Part shown: positions 19,443 to 31,258 of the stretch, in pieces | Numbering within the stretch: the first letter of the stretch is position 1 | How the letters are laid out: each line of letters opens with the position of its first letter | From: Pseudomonas capeferrum | GTDB taxonomy: Bacteria > Pseudomonadota > Gammaproteobacteria > Pseudomonadales > Pseudomonadaceae | Reading direction: 5' to 3' | DNA: 64,000 nucleotides | NCBI RefSeq assembly: GCF_000731675.1 | Contig: NZ_JMIT01000002.1 | Coordinates: 97,455 to 161,454 of the forward strand | Translations under genes and position numbers: made by a program | The notes under the pieces: model-generated | Told to the model about the DNA's origin: nothing | The model's input: the letters and a program-made list of their open reading frames with translations, nothing else | Databases searched by the model: none

Positions 19443-19519
19443 CGGAGTGTAGCGCAGCCAGGTAGCGCGTCTCGTTCGGGACGAGAAGGCCGCAGGTTCG
19501 AATCCTGTCTCTCCGACCA
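19443..19519 (+). tRNA. tRNA-Pro, anticodon CGG
   Basis: A 77-nt cloverleaf with encoded CCA. The anticodon stem TCTCG/CGAGA encloses the loop TTCGGGA, anticodon CGG, which reads CCG proline codons. D-loop (AGCGCAGCCAGGTAGCGC) and T-loop (TTCGAAT) are standard. The acceptor stem CGGAGTG/CTCTCCG has a T6-T67 mismatch, and the T-stem closes with a G-T pair. No integrase or duplicated 3' end is seen beside it, so it is not occupied by an island here. Confidence 0.95.
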
Positions 19520-19531
19520 CATCCTATTCAA

Positions 19532-19558
19532 GAAGCCCGCCTTGCGCGGGCTTTTTGT
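19532..19558 (+). terminator. Rho-independent terminator of tRNA-Pro
   Basis: Stem AAGCCCGC/GCGGGCTT with a short loop followed by TTTTTGTTG, 13 bp after the tRNA 3' end. Confidence 0.9.
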
Positions 19559-19565
19559 TGTGCGC

Positions 19566-19594
19566 CAAAAATGCCCCCTGCATGCACAGGGGGC
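19566..19594 (-). terminator. Rho-independent terminator of mqo
   Basis: Minus strand: GCCCCCTG/CAGGGGGC stem (19573-19594) with a 6-nt loop, then ATTTTT. It lies 13 bp beyond the mqo stop codon. Confidence 0.85.
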
Positions 19595-19606
19595 GGCAGG
19601 CGCGGC

Positions 19607-21175
19607 TTACTGCTCGGCCTGCACGGGCACGTACAGCAGTTGCAAACGCTCGCTGCTCCATGCCCGAGTCTGGTTGGTCAGCTCAAGGTTGTTGTTCAGC
19701 TTCTGCCCGTAGCTAGGTACGATCTGCTTGAGCCTGGCCTGCCATTCAGGGCTCTTGAGGCGGTCCTTGAAGGTCTTCTCCAGCACCGTCAGCATGATCG
19801 GCGCGGCAGTCGAAGCGCCTGGCGAGGCCCCCAGCAGCGCGGCGATAGTGCCGTCCTGGGCAGCGACCACTTCAGTGCCGAACTGCAGCACGCCACCGAG
19901 CACCGGGTCCTTCTTGATCACCTGCACGCGCTGGCCGGCCTGCAGCAGCTTCCAGTCCTGGTTCTTGGCATTGGGGAAGTACTCGCGCAGGGCATTCATG
20001 CGGTCGTCGAAGCTCAGCATCAATTGCCCCATCAGGTAGGTGCTGAGGTCGATGTTGTCGATGCCGGCGTTCACCATCGGCAGGATGTTGTGGCTGTTCA
20101 GCGACGCGAACATGTCCAGCAGCGAGCCGTGCTTGAGGTACTTGGTGGAGAAGGTCGCGAACGGGCCGAACAGCAGCACCTGCTTGCCGTCGATCATACG
20201 TGTGTCCAGGTGCGGGACCGACATAGGCGGTGCACCGACCGACGCCTTGCCGTACAGCTTGGCCTGGTGGCGCGCAACCACGTCCGGGTTGTCGGTCATC
20301 AGAAACTGGCCACCCACCGGGAACCCGGCATAGCCTTCGGCTTCGGGGATGCCCGACTTCTGCAACAGCTTGAGCGCGCCACCACCGGCACCGATGAAGA
20401 CGAACTTGGCGTTGACCGCCACTTCGTTGCCGCCATTGGCCAGGTCGGCCACCACCACCCGCCAGGTGCCGTCATCGTTGCGCACGATGTCACGCACTTC
20501 ATGGCTAAGGTTCACGCTGACGTTAGGGTTGCGGGTCATCGAGGCGAACAGCTGACGGGTGATCTCGCCAAAGTTCACGTCGGTGCCGATCGCCATGCGC
20601 GTGGCTGCGACCTTCTGTTGAGGGTCACGGCCTTCCATCACCAACGGCGCCCATTGGCGGATCTGCTCGTGGTCTTCGCTGATCTGCATGCCACGGAACA
20701 GCGAGCTGTGCTGCAGGGCAGCGACGCGCTTGTGGAGGAAGGCAATGTTGTCGTCGCCCCACACAAAGCTCATGTGCGGCACGTTGTTGATGAACGTTTT
20801 CGGGTTGTTCAGCACGCCTTGCTCGACCTGGTAGGCCCAGAACTGCTTGGAGACTTCGAATTGCTCGTTGACGCCCACGGCCTTGCTGATGTCGATGCTG
20901 CCATCCGTGCCGACACTGGTGTAGTTCAGTTCGCAAAACGCGGAGTGGCCGGTACCGGCGTTGTTCCAGGCGTTGGAGCTTTCTTCGCCCACCTGGTCCA
21001 TGCGCTCGTAGACGTCGACCTTCCAGTTCGGCTCCAGCTCGGTAAGGTAGGTGCCCAAGCTGGCACTCATGATGCCGCCGCCGATCAGCAGGACGTCGAC
21101 GGTCTTGTCCGGCTCTGCGGGTTTGGAGCAGCCGATGACGCTCAGGCAAAGGAGCGTCAGCAGGATTTTTTTCAT
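19607..21175 (-). CDS. mqo: Malate:quinone oxidoreductase, lipoprotein form
   Basis: A 522-residue FAD enzyme that oxidises malate to oxaloacetate and passes electrons to the quinone pool. The FAD-binding motif [13 protein letters not shown] follows an N-terminal lipoprotein signal ([16 protein letters not shown]), so the mature protein begins at Cys16 and is probably membrane-anchored outside the cytoplasm; most Mqo proteins lack such a signal. The start at 21175 is chosen by that signal; the Shine-Dalgarno is weak, and an upstream frame to 21277 is unlikely. A sigma-54-like promoter lies 43 bp upstream. Pseudomonads usually carry several mqo paralogues. Confidence 0.92.
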   Translation of the reverse strand: MKKILLTLLCLSVIGCSKPAEPDKTVDVLLIGGGIMSASLGTYLTELEPNWKVDVYERMDQVGEESSNAWNNAGTGHSAFCELNYTSVGTDGSIDISKAVGVNEQFEVSKQFWAYQVEQGVLNNPKTFINNVPHMSFVWGDDNIAFLHKRVAALQHSSLFRGMQISEDHEQIRQWAPLVMEGRDPQQKVAATRMAIGTDVNFGEITRQLFASMTRNPNVSVNLSHEVRDIVRNDDGTWRVVVADLANGGNEVAVNAKFVFIGAGGGALKLLQKSGIPEAEGYAGFPVGGQFLMTDNPDVVARHQAKLYGKASVGAPPMSVPHLDTRMIDGKQVLLFGPFATFSTKYLKHGSLLDMFASLNSHNILPMVNAGIDNIDLSTYLMGQLMLSFDDRMNALREYFPNAKNQDWKLLQAGQRVQVIKKDPVLGGVLQFGTEVVAAQDGTIAALLGASPGASTAAPIMLTVLEKTFKDRLKSPEWQARLKQIVPSYGQKLNNNLELTNQTRAWSSERLQLLYVPVQAEQ

Positions 21176-21217
21176 TAGTAGCGCAATCCGATTGAAGTGA
21201 AGGATTGGCGCCCTAAA

Positions 21218-21232
21218 GCAGAGAGTGTGCCA
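21218..21232 (-). promoter_or_regulatory. sigma-54-like promoter of mqo
   Basis: Minus strand: TGGCAC (21232-21227), 5 nt, CTGC (21221-21218), with GG and GC at the required 10-nt separation. One base differs from TGGCAC-N5-TTGC. The leader to the ATG at 21175 would be about 32 nt. No activator site was identified. Confidence 0.45.
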
Positions 21233-21283
21233 ACTGGCATTAGACCAATGGCTAAGGGGTGAGACACCCGGTCGCATGGCGAC

Positions 21284-21327
21284 AATCCGCCACAGTTGCG
21301 CCAGGTTCAGCGCAACAGTGGCGGATT
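21284..21327. repeat. Long imperfect palindrome downstream of the chemoreceptor gene
   Basis: Arms AATCCGCCACAGTTGCGC (21284-21301) and GCGCAACAGTGGCGGATT (21310-21327) pair at all but one position (A/A) around an 8-nt loop. It sits 17 bp beyond the chemoreceptor stop codon. No T-tract follows on the minus strand. It shares its design, but not its sequence, with the palindrome at 4941-4996. Confidence 0.7.
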
Positions 21328-21343
21328 TCCCCGCGCCGGAGGG

Positions 21344-22960
21344 TCAGGCCGTCAGCCGCGAAGTCACTTCCCCCAACTGCCCGGACAACCCATGCAAACG
21401 CTGCCCGGCCTGCTCGGTCTGCTGCACAGCTGCCTGGTTGGTGGTAGCGATGCGGGTAATTTCGATCAGGTTGCGCGAGATGTCCTCGGCCACGCTGGTC
21501 TGCTCTTCGGCCGCCGTGGCGATCTGCCGGTTCATGTCACGGATCGCCTCCACCGCCGAGGTGATGCGCTGCAGCATCTGCCCCGCCTGCTGCACCTGCT
21601 CGGCACCCTCCTCGCTGCGCTGCTGGCCACTTTCGATGGCCTTGACCGCCTCTACCGCACCCGACTGCACCGCTTCGATGATCTGGTGAATTTCGGCGAT
21701 CGATGCAGCGGTGCGCTGGGCCAAACTGCGCACCTCGTCGGCGACCACCGCAAAGCCGCGCCCGGCCTCGCCCGCACGGGCCGCCTCGATGGCTGCATTG
21801 AGCGCCAGCAGGTTGGTCTGCTCGGCAATGCCGCGGATGACTTCGAGCACCTTGCCAATCCGCGTGCTGTCATGCTCCAGGTCACGGATCACCGCGGCGG
21901 TACCGGCGATTTCGCGGTTGACCACGCCAATGATGTCGATGGTCTGCTGCATCACCTGCTCGCCAGCCTGGGCACTGTGATCGGCATCATCGGCCGCGCG
22001 GGCGGCGTCGGCGGCGTGGCGAGCCACCTCCTGAGCGGTGGCGGACATCTCATGCATGGCCGTCGCCACCTGATCGGTGCGCTGGAACTGGTCATGCGTG
22101 CCCTGGGCCATGTCAGCCGCGATGCTGCGCAGCTGGCCACTGGCGCCTTCCAGCTCCTGGGCATTGTCCTTGAGCCGGCCGACTGTCTCGGCAAGAAAAT
22201 CACGCAGGGTATTGGCCGCACGAGCCAAGCGCCCCAGTTCATCTTCACGGCGGCTGTCCACACGCGCAACGAAGCGCCCCTGGCTCAACTGCGCGACATA
22301 CTCGATCAACTGGCGAATCGGCTCGATCAGGCTGCGATTGACCAGCCACAGGCTGAACAGGCCGACCAGCACCGCCGAGCCCAGCATCACCAGCAAGCCC
22401 AGCCACACCGTACGCTCTGCGCTGGCGTTGATGCTCGATGCACGCTCGCGCGCATCGGCGCGCAGTTGTTCGACCAGCTCGCTCATCTGTTCGCTGGCGG
22501 CACGGTCCACGCCCTTGACCGCAAGGTCGCCTGCAACCGGGTCACCACCTGCGGCGACAAACGCCTGGCGGCCCTGCGCGTAAGCCTGGCCCAGTTGCAG
22601 ATGGCTGGCACGCAGCTGTTGCAGCGGCGCCTTGAGCTTGGCATCGCTGCTGTCGATCAGTTGCCCAAGCACCTGCTGCACCTGCTGCTCGCGGGCCTGG
22701 AACTGCTGCCAGTACTTGTCCAGCTCGGCGGGCTGACGACCGCGCAGCAGCACGTTCTTCCATTCCTGCACCTGGATCTTGAACTGCAGGTTGGCCTCAT
22801 CGATCAATTGCGAAGCCCGCAAGGGCCCATCCACCAGCTCGGCGTAGCCGCGCACGCTGGAAGACAGAAACTGGAAACACACCAGCGCGATCAGCAACAT
22901 CGCTACCAAGCTGCCGCCGAGCAGGGCGAGAATTTGCACTCTGAGGGATTTACGCAACAT
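21344..22960 (-). CDS. Methyl-accepting chemotaxis protein
   Basis: A 538-residue transmembrane chemoreceptor. TM1 (about 10-32) and TM2 (about 183-206) bracket a helical periplasmic sensor of about 150 residues, probably a four-helix bundle. A HAMP domain follows (about 207-260), then the cytoplasmic coiled coil with the conserved tip [37 protein letters not shown]. No C-terminal CheR-tethering pentapeptide is present (ends VTSRLTA). The start [11 protein letters not shown] at 22960 has GAGAT upstream. The ligand is unknown. No sigma-28 promoter was found, unlike cheV and aer. Confidence 0.93.
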   Translation of the reverse strand: MLRKSLRVQILALLGGSLVAMLLIALVCFQFLSSSVRGYAELVDGPLRASQLIDEANLQFKIQVQEWKNVLLRGRQPAELDKYWQQFQAREQQVQQVLGQLIDSSDAKLKAPLQQLRASHLQLGQAYAQGRQAFVAAGGDPVAGDLAVKGVDRAASEQMSELVEQLRADARERASSINASAERTVWLGLLVMLGSAVLVGLFSLWLVNRSLIEPIRQLIEYVAQLSQGRFVARVDSRREDELGRLARAANTLRDFLAETVGRLKDNAQELEGASGQLRSIAADMAQGTHDQFQRTDQVATAMHEMSATAQEVARHAADAARAADDADHSAQAGEQVMQQTIDIIGVVNREIAGTAAVIRDLEHDSTRIGKVLEVIRGIAEQTNLLALNAAIEAARAGEAGRGFAVVADEVRSLAQRTAASIAEIHQIIEAVQSGAVEAVKAIESGQQRSEEGAEQVQQAGQMLQRITSAVEAIRDMNRQIATAAEEQTSVAEDISRNLIEITRIATTNQAAVQQTEQAGQRLHGLSGQLGEVTSRLTA

Positions 22961-23043
22961 CGCGATCTCAAGACCAAAGGAAAGGAACGGCGCACGCTTG
23001 CGGCGCCGGGTAAGACATTCCATGTCCCCGTAGGCTCACTCGC

Positions 23044-23075
23044 AAAAAAAAGGCTGCCATCGTTCGATAGCAGCC
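23044..23075 (-). terminator. Rho-independent terminator of the ABC exporter gene
   Basis: Minus strand: GGCTGCTATCG/CGATGGCAGCC (23075-23052), 11 pairs with one G-T, then TTTTTTTT (23051-23044). It lies about 80 bp beyond the ABC gene stop. Confidence 0.9.
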
Positions 23076-23152
23076 GGCTTGAGCACTTGCACAACAATTG
23101 AGACAAATAGTGTCAGGCAATTCCTACAGAATTGTTACAGAACCACGACAGG

Positions 23153-24916
23153 CTAGCCCGTGGTGAACTGCAGCGAGGCTAATCGGGCATACAGCGGGCT
23201 TTCTTCGATCAACTGGCGGTGCGTGCCTATTGCCACCAGGCGCCCCTTGTCGATCACCGCGATGCGATCGGCGTGCTGCACCGTGGCCAGACGATGGGCG
23301 ATCACCAAGGTGGTGCGACCGGCCATCACACTGGGCAGCGCCTGCTGAATCAGGTGTTCGCTTTGCGCATCAAGGGCGCTGGTAGCCTCATCCAGCAACA
23401 GGATCGGCGCATCGACCAGCAGCGCCCGGGCAATCGCCAAGCGCTGCCGTTGCCCGCCCGACAAGCCGATGCCACCCTCCCCCAGCGGCGTCTGGTAGCC
23501 CAGCGGCAGTTGCTGGATGAATTCGTCGGCATGCGCACCGCGCGCCGCTGCCTCGACCTCGGCCAGCGTCGCCCCTGGGCGGCCATAGCGAATGTTGGCC
23601 TCGACCGTACCGCGAAACAGCGACGGGTTCTGCGCCACCAACGCGAACTGCTGGCGCAGCTCGGCCGGGTCGAGTTCAGTGATGGCCTGGCCATCGAGCA
23701 AGATGCGCCCCTGCTGAGGGTCGTAGAAGCGCAGCAGCAGGTCGAACAGGGTGGATTTGCCGGCGCCCGAAGGCCCGACCAGGGCCACGGTCTGCCCCGG
23801 CTCGATCGCCAGGCTCAGGCCGTCAATGGCCGCAACCGCAGGCCTCGACGGGTAGGCGAAATGCACGTCTTGCAACGCAATACGCCCGACAGCACGCCGC
23901 TGAGGCAGTGAGGCGGCTACGCGCGGCGGCAGGATTGCACTGCGTGCCGCCAACAGCTCGGCAATGCGCTCGGCCGCACCGGCGGCGCGCTGCAGCTCAC
24001 CGATCACCTCGCTGAGCGTGCCGAACGCACTGCCGACGATCAGGCTATAGAACACGAAGGCAGCCAGCTCGCCTGCCGAGATACGCCCGGCAATCACGTC
24101 CATGCCCCCGACCCAGAGCATGACCCCCACCGCGCCGAGCACCAGCACGATGACCAGGGTGATCAGCCACGCACGCTGGGCAATACGCTGCCGGGCCACG
24201 CTGAAGGCCGCCTCGACGGTGCTGGCGAACAGTTCGCGATCGAGCGGCTCATGGTTATAGGCCTGCACGGTCTTGATCTGCCCCAGGGTTTCGGCGACGT
24301 AGCTGCCGACATCCGCCACCCGGTCCAGGCTCTGCCGCGACAGGCTGCGCACGCGCCGGCCGAACAGCAGGATCGGCGCCAGCACCAGCGGCAAGGCCAC
24401 CACCACGATGCTGGTGAGCTTGGGGTTGGTGATGAACAGCAGCACCACGCCCCCTACCACCATCAAGGCATTGCGCAGGAACATCGACAGCGAAGAGCCG
24501 ATCACCGATTGCAGCAAGGTTGTGTCAGCCGTCAGCCGCGACTGGATCTCGGAGCTGCGGTTGTCTTCGAAGAACCCAGGGTGCAGCCCGACCAGGTGAT
24601 CGAACACCGCACGGCGGATATCAGCCACGCAGCGCTCGCCGATCCACGACACCAGGTAGAAGCGGCTGAAGGTACCCACCGCCAGTGCCAGCACCAACAG
24701 CAGGAACAGGCCAATGGTCTGGTTGAGCTGGTGCGCGGAGCGGGTCATGAAACCCTGGTCAACCAGCAGGCGGATGCCCTGCCCCATGGACAGAGTGATT
24801 GCCGCCGTGACCACCAGTGCCAGCAATGCCAGGAGCATTTGCCGGCGATACGGGCGAACGAACTGCCAACCCAGGCGCAGGGCGCGACGTTGGCCAGGGG
24901 AGACGGATTCGGGCAT
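23153..24916 (-). CDS. ABC exporter, fused permease-ATPase (MsbA-like half-transporter)
   Basis: A 587-residue half-transporter working as a dimer in the inner membrane. Six membrane helices (about 25-310) precede the ATPase with Walker A GPSGAGKST, signature LSGGQRQR, Walker B ILLLDEATSALD and the H-loop VIAHRLATV. It resembles MsbA/BmrA and the predicted ABC multidrug or lipid exporter family; the substrate cannot be told from sequence, and lipid A export is unlikely to rest on this copy alone. The start MPESVSPGQRRALRL at 24916 is favoured over an in-frame start at 24955 that adds a hydrophobic tail. Single gene with its own terminator. Confidence 0.88.
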   Translation of the reverse strand: MPESVSPGQRRALRLGWQFVRPYRRQMLLALLALVVTAAITLSMGQGIRLLVDQGFMTRSAHQLNQTIGLFLLLVLALAVGTFSRFYLVSWIGERCVADIRRAVFDHLVGLHPGFFEDNRSSEIQSRLTADTTLLQSVIGSSLSMFLRNALMVVGGVVLLFITNPKLTSIVVVALPLVLAPILLFGRRVRSLSRQSLDRVADVGSYVAETLGQIKTVQAYNHEPLDRELFASTVEAAFSVARQRIAQRAWLITLVIVLVLGAVGVMLWVGGMDVIAGRISAGELAAFVFYSLIVGSAFGTLSEVIGELQRAAGAAERIAELLAARSAILPPRVAASLPQRRAVGRIALQDVHFAYPSRPAVAAIDGLSLAIEPGQTVALVGPSGAGKSTLFDLLLRFYDPQQGRILLDGQAITELDPAELRQQFALVAQNPSLFRGTVEANIRYGRPGATLAEVEAAARGAHADEFIQQLPLGYQTPLGEGGIGLSGGQRQRLAIARALLVDAPILLLDEATSALDAQSEHLIQQALPSVMAGRTTLVIAHRLATVQHADRIAVIDKGRLVAIGTHRQLIEESPLYARLASLQFTTG

Positions 24917-25038
24917 GGCGGCAACCAAAGCGGCAAGGAAGCAGCAGACTACCACTCATCGGAGCGCGAGGAACGCTTGGGGGTGACTATAGCCTTTCGA
25001 TCTAAAAGGGCTCTGGAGCTTTACCGCCGTTTCTGTTG

Positions 25039-25073
25039 GACTGTCAGGGCCGTGACAGTCGAGGATCTGTCAC
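25039..25073. promoter_or_regulatory. Nested inverted-repeat array (CTGTCA/TGACAG/CTGTCA)
   Basis: GACTGTCA (25039-25046) and TGACAGTC (25053-25060) form a perfect palindrome with a 6-nt centre. GTGACAG (25052-25058) and CTGTCAC (25067-25073) form a second one sharing the middle arm. It lies between divergent genes, 56 bp before the small gene at 25129. It could be a repressor array or two mutually exclusive RNA hairpins. Half-site spacing is 6 and 8 nt, not LexA-like. Confidence 0.45.
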
Positions 25074-25128
25074 AGGCCAGTCACGGCGCAGGACTACCCT
25101 GAGCTTGAACCTGATGAGGAGACAGGAC

Positions 25129-25302
25129 ATGAGCTTGCAGCACAGCAGCGATACCCCGAAACCCCAGAACAACCCGCAACCCCAGGTGTGCGGCTCGATC
25201 ATCGACGCCCAAGGGCGCGAGGTTCCGATCACCGAGCAGATGATCCAGAAAGCCTGCCAGGAACTGGAACAAAGCCGGGGCACTAAAGCCCGTAAAGGCT
25301 GA
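25129..25302 (+). CDS. Small PA1571-like protein
   Basis: A 57-residue acidic/polar protein: a Pro/Asn/Gln-rich N-terminus (PKPQNNPQPQ), then CGSIIDAQGREVPITEQMIQKACQELEQS. It looks like the small Pseudomonas-specific family typified by PA1571; that match is from memory. No signal peptide or membrane segment. GAGGAGACAGGAC precedes the ATG and a strong terminator follows the stop, so a real expressed gene is likely. The function is unknown. The nested repeat upstream suggests regulated expression. Confidence 0.75.
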   Translation: MSLQHSSDTPKPQNNPQPQVCGSIIDAQGREVPITEQMIQKACQELEQSRGTKARKG

Positions 25303-25317
25303 TCGGCTAATTCATTG

Positions 25318-25345
25318 CAACCCGGCGCCTGCGCCGGGTTTTTAT
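25318..25345 (+). terminator. Rho-independent terminator of the PA1571-like gene
   Basis: Stem AACCCGGCGC/GCGCCGGGTT with a 2-nt centre followed by TTTTTATT, 16 bp after the stop codon. Confidence 0.9.
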
Positions 25346-25383
25346 TGCCTCGGCCGGCGAAAAGGCCGACGCAGGCACATCAC

Positions 25384-26526
25384 TCAGACCAACACCCCAC
25401 CCAGCGCACTGACCAACTGCGCCAATTGCGGCGACTCGCCACGAATCCGCACCGCCAGCCCTTCGATTTCACGCCGAGGTGGATACTGCTTGCGCAATTG
25501 ATCGAATGCCACCCGCTGCTCGGCCGGGTCGTCGCTCAAGCTACGGCGGAAGTCTGCATCGTCACGGCGCGGGTCGTACACGGCGCGGCACAAGGTGGCC
25601 AAGGCCCAGGCCGGGTCTGTAGTGGCATCGAGTTCAACTTGCGCCAGCGGCGGCTTGGGCAGCAAATCGGCCAGGCGCACCTGCTCCGCTTCGCCCAGGT
25701 GACGGCACAACGCCTGGTAGATCTGCGCAGTGCCCCGCTGCCGGCCATCGAGGCTGTAGCCGGCGATGTGCGGCGAAGCCAGCGTGCACAGGTCGGCCAG
25801 TTGCAAGTCGACCTGCGGTTCGCCTTCCCACACATCGAGCACGGCATGCACGTCTTCACGGTCCAACAGCAGCTCACGCAAGGCATCGTTGTCCACCACT
25901 GGGCCACGGCTGGCATTGATCAGCCACGCCCCTGGGCGCAACCGTGCCAGTTGCGCCTGGCCCAGCAGGTGCCAGGTGGGGTACTCGCCGCCCCGCTGCA
26001 AGGGGGTGTGCAGGCTGATCACATCGCACTGTTCCAGTACCGCCTCGAGGCTGACGTAATCGCCCCCTTCGGCGGCCTGACGCAGCGGGTCGCACACCAG
26101 CACTTTCCAGCCCAGGCCATGCAGCACACGCACCAGGCGGCCACCGACCTCCCCCGCGCCCACCACGCCGTACGTGCGCTTGGGTAGCGCGACACCATCC
26201 AGCTCGGCCAGGGTCAGCAGGCTGCCCAGCACATAGTCCACCACGCCGCGGGCATTGCAGCCCGGCGCGCTGCTCCAGTGGATGCCAGCCTCGGCAAAGT
26301 AGTCCAGGTCGAGGTGGTCGGTGCCGATGGTGCACGTGCCGACAAAACGCACACGGCTGCCTTCAAGCAGTTGGCGGTCGACCTTGGTCACCGAGCGCAC
26401 CAGCAGCACATCGGCGTCCTTGACGCTGGCGGCATCGAGGCTTCGGCCCGGATAGCGGCGGATCTCGCCGAAACCTTCGAAGAAGGCATCGAGCAGCGGA
26501 ATGTTCTCGTCGGCAACTATCAGCAT
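25384..26526 (-). CDS. pdxB: Erythronate-4-phosphate dehydrogenase (pyridoxal phosphate synthesis)
   Basis: A 380-residue D-2-hydroxyacid dehydrogenase that oxidises 4-phospho-D-erythronate to 3-hydroxy-4-phosphohydroxy-alpha-ketobutyrate in de novo vitamin B6 synthesis. Motifs: N-terminal [19 protein letters not shown]-binding [16 protein letters not shown], catalytic Arg in NASRGPVVD and the His in [12 protein letters not shown]. The C-terminal PdxB dimerisation domain is present (about 285-380), which sets it apart from other family members. AGGAGAGC precedes the ATG. tusA lies just upstream on the same strand (60-bp gap), so co-transcription is possible. Confidence 0.96.
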   Translation of the reverse strand: MLIVADENIPLLDAFFEGFGEIRRYPGRSLDAASVKDADVLLVRSVTKVDRQLLEGSRVRFVGTCTIGTDHLDLDYFAEAGIHWSSAPGCNARGVVDYVLGSLLTLAELDGVALPKRTYGVVGAGEVGGRLVRVLHGLGWKVLVCDPLRQAAEGGDYVSLEAVLEQCDVISLHTPLQRGGEYPTWHLLGQAQLARLRPGAWLINASRGPVVDNDALRELLLDREDVHAVLDVWEGEPQVDLQLADLCTLASPHIAGYSLDGRQRGTAQIYQALCRHLGEAEQVRLADLLPKPPLAQVELDATTDPAWALATLCRAVYDPRRDDADFRRSLSDDPAEQRVAFDQLRKQYPPRREIEGLAVRIRGESPQLAQLVSALGGVLV

Positions 26527-26586
26527 GGCGCTCTCCTGTCAGGGGAACGCAGTGTAGGCGCTACGCGCGGCGTGTTCCAGAGCGGC

Positions 26587-26829
26587 TCAGTCGGCTTTCT
26601 TGCGGATCCAGTACAGGAAGGTGCCCGCGTCCTCTTGCTGCTGCAGCAGTTCATGGCCGAGGAAGTTGCAGAACTTGGGGATGTCGCGGCGGGTCGACGG
26701 GTCGGTGGCAATGACCTTGAGCAAGCCACCTGCAGCCAGGCCACGCACGTGCTGGTGCAACATCATCACAGGCTCGGGGCAGTTCAGGCCGGTGGCATCG
26801 AGGACGGCGTCGGGGGTGAAATCAGTCAT
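26587..26829 (-). CDS. tusA: Sulfur carrier protein TusA
   Basis: An 80-residue TusA that carries persulfide sulfur from a cysteine desulfurase to the TusBCD-E relay for 2-thiouridine in tRNA wobble bases. The family motif is [18 protein letters not shown], with the acceptor Cys17. Length is standard. GGAGCCG precedes the ATG at 26829; a longer frame to 26898 overlaps the upstream gap with rlmM and has no ribosome site. Cytoplasmic. Confidence 0.95.
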   Translation of the reverse strand: MTDFTPDAVLDATGLNCPEPVMMLHQHVRGLAAGGLLKVIATDPSTRRDIPKFCNFLGHELLQQQEDAGTFLYWIRKKAD

Positions 26830-26902
26830 GGGCGGCTCCAAAATATTCATCATTGTCGCGCATCGTGCGGCGCGCACCAAGGGCCGCGCGCCGCCCACGC
26901 AC

Positions 26903-27967
26903 TCAACGCGGCTTCAGGTCCAGCCTGCGCAGATGGCAGGTCACTTCCTCACGGTCGTGATACAGCTGCTTGCAGGCGATCGAAACCCTGATCTTGCGCG
27001 CCTTGAACGTGGCCTGCATGCGGTCGAGCAGGCGCCGCACCTCGGTGTAACGTTGCTTCATCGGCAGCTTGAGGTTGACCACCGCCTCGCGGCACAGCCC
27101 TTCCCCCAGCCAAGTTTCGATCAATGCGGTGGTCCGCGCCGGCTTCTCGACGATGTCGCAGACCATCCAGTCCACCGGCTGCTTCGGCTGCCAGGTGAAA
27201 CCATCCGCCATCAGGTGCTGGACCAGCCCGGTGTCCATCAAGCTCTCGGCCATCGGGCCATTGTCGATGGCGGTGACCAACATCCCGCGGCGCACCAGCT
27301 GATAGGTCCAGCCGCCAGGCGAGGCGCCCAGGTCGACACCGGTCATGTCATCACCCAGGCGCTGGTCCCACTGCTCGCGGGGGATGAACTGATGCCAGGC
27401 TTCTTCCAGCTTGAGGGTCGAGCGGCTGGGCGCTTCACGGGGAAACTTCAGGCGCGGGATGCCCATTGGCCAGAGCGCGCTGTTGTTGGCCGCAGCCTGG
27501 CCGACAAATACCCGCCGGCCAGTGATGAAGCTCAGCAGAAGGCGTGGACGGCTGGCGTCTTCAACCAGGCGACCGGCTTTTTCCAGGGCCTTGCGCAACG
27601 GCACCTCGAACTTGCGGCAGAACGTCGACAGCTCCTTGCCTTCGTTGCTGTCGAGCACTTCCAGCCACAGGCTGCCGAACACAGGCAGGCTGGCCAGGTG
27701 CTCGAGCAATACGCTGATGCGATCGCTCTCCGGCAACTCGACGAAACTGCCACGGGCCCACTGCCGCGGGAAGATCAGCTCAGCGAAGCGCAGTTCCCCC
27801 ATCAGGCGCTCGGCGCCATTGTCCTCGGTGCAGACAAACTCGGCACTGGCGCTCTGCGCTTTGCCTTTGGCATAGCCGACAACCCCCAGGCGGGCGGCAT
27901 GTTCGCTGATCTCGGCGCAGACCTCGCCCTCGAAACCGGGCCGGCAATGCATGAACAGGGTACTCAT
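26903..27967 (-). CDS. rlmM: 23S rRNA (cytidine-2498-2'-O)-methyltransferase
   Basis: A 354-residue RlmM (YgdE) with an N-terminal THUMP-like domain and a C-terminal Rossmann-fold 2'-O-methyltransferase. The SAM motif reads [16 protein letters not shown], and [15 protein letters not shown] carries the acidic residue of the second motif. The C-terminal Lys of the K-D-K-E set is in [12 protein letters not shown]. It modifies C2498 of 23S rRNA before 50S assembly. Length matches the family. It precedes tusA on the same strand with a 73-bp gap. Confidence 0.94.
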   Translation of the reverse strand: MSTLFMHCRPGFEGEVCAEISEHAARLGVVGYAKGKAQSASAEFVCTEDNGAERLMGELRFAELIFPRQWARGSFVELPESDRISVLLEHLASLPVFGSLWLEVLDSNEGKELSTFCRKFEVPLRKALEKAGRLVEDASRPRLLLSFITGRRVFVGQAAANNSALWPMGIPRLKFPREAPSRSTLKLEEAWHQFIPREQWDQRLGDDMTGVDLGASPGGWTYQLVRRGMLVTAIDNGPMAESLMDTGLVQHLMADGFTWQPKQPVDWMVCDIVEKPARTTALIETWLGEGLCREAVVNLKLPMKQRYTEVRRLLDRMQATFKARKIRVSIACKQLYHDREEVTCHLRRLDLKPR

Positions 27968-28190
27968 CTCTCACTCCACTACGGCGGGCGCACCACAGGC
28001 GCCGGCAGGGCGGCGATGATAAAGGAAGTTCGGAACCTGCGACACGTCCCGCCGGTCCAGAAAAGGGTCAGGCAGGCCAAACCGGTCTAACCTGACCATT
28101 CAGCCAGGTCCGTACCGTGCGGATCGAAACAGAGCGGTGACACCGGCAAACACCCAGATTTGCCGGGCACCGGCGCAGAAGGAGTTGGCA

Positions 28191-30932
<2,742 letters not shown>

Positions 30933-31191
30933 GATGCAAGGCTTGGCTGGGGATTTCACAGGCACCGCAAATCCCCAGCCAACGCCACCACCCCCCTCCA
31001 CCCTCTCTCGGCGGCCTCATTCCGCTATCGGCTACTGGCTCTTGGCCAGCCATTGAGTCATCATCAGACTCACACGTCACCAAACAGCCTTAAAAACGCA
31101 AAAATGACGCCATTTTGATCAAACGTGCCTGTTCCCTAGCTCATTCCGAATAATGGCTTATTGCCACAAATCAAGCCCATTAAATATCCAT

Positions 31192-31218
31192 TCAATAAAA
31201 CCAGCGGCTTGCCGATAC
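31192..31218 (+). promoter_or_regulatory. FliA (sigma-28) promoter of aer
   Basis: TCAATAAA (31192-31199), 11 nt, GCCGATAC (31211-31218), with the -10 identical to that of cheV. It lies 40 bp before the aer ATG. The rest of the 30933-31258 gap is AT-richer and otherwise empty. Confidence 0.7.
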
Positions 31219-31258
31219 CTCACGAAAGCCTTGCGGATTCTTTGCGGATTACCCACCC

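Noticed and set aside
19113..19520. 135-codon minus-strand frame starting [13 protein letters not shown], covering tRNA-Pro
   Set aside because: It is antisense to the tRNA and the lipoprotein gene. Translated antisense tRNAs of this type are a common annotation artefact.
25041..25058. CTGT...ACAG motif as a second LexA box
   Set aside because: The half-sites are 10 bp apart, not 8, and the centre is GC-rich. It belongs to a different palindrome array.
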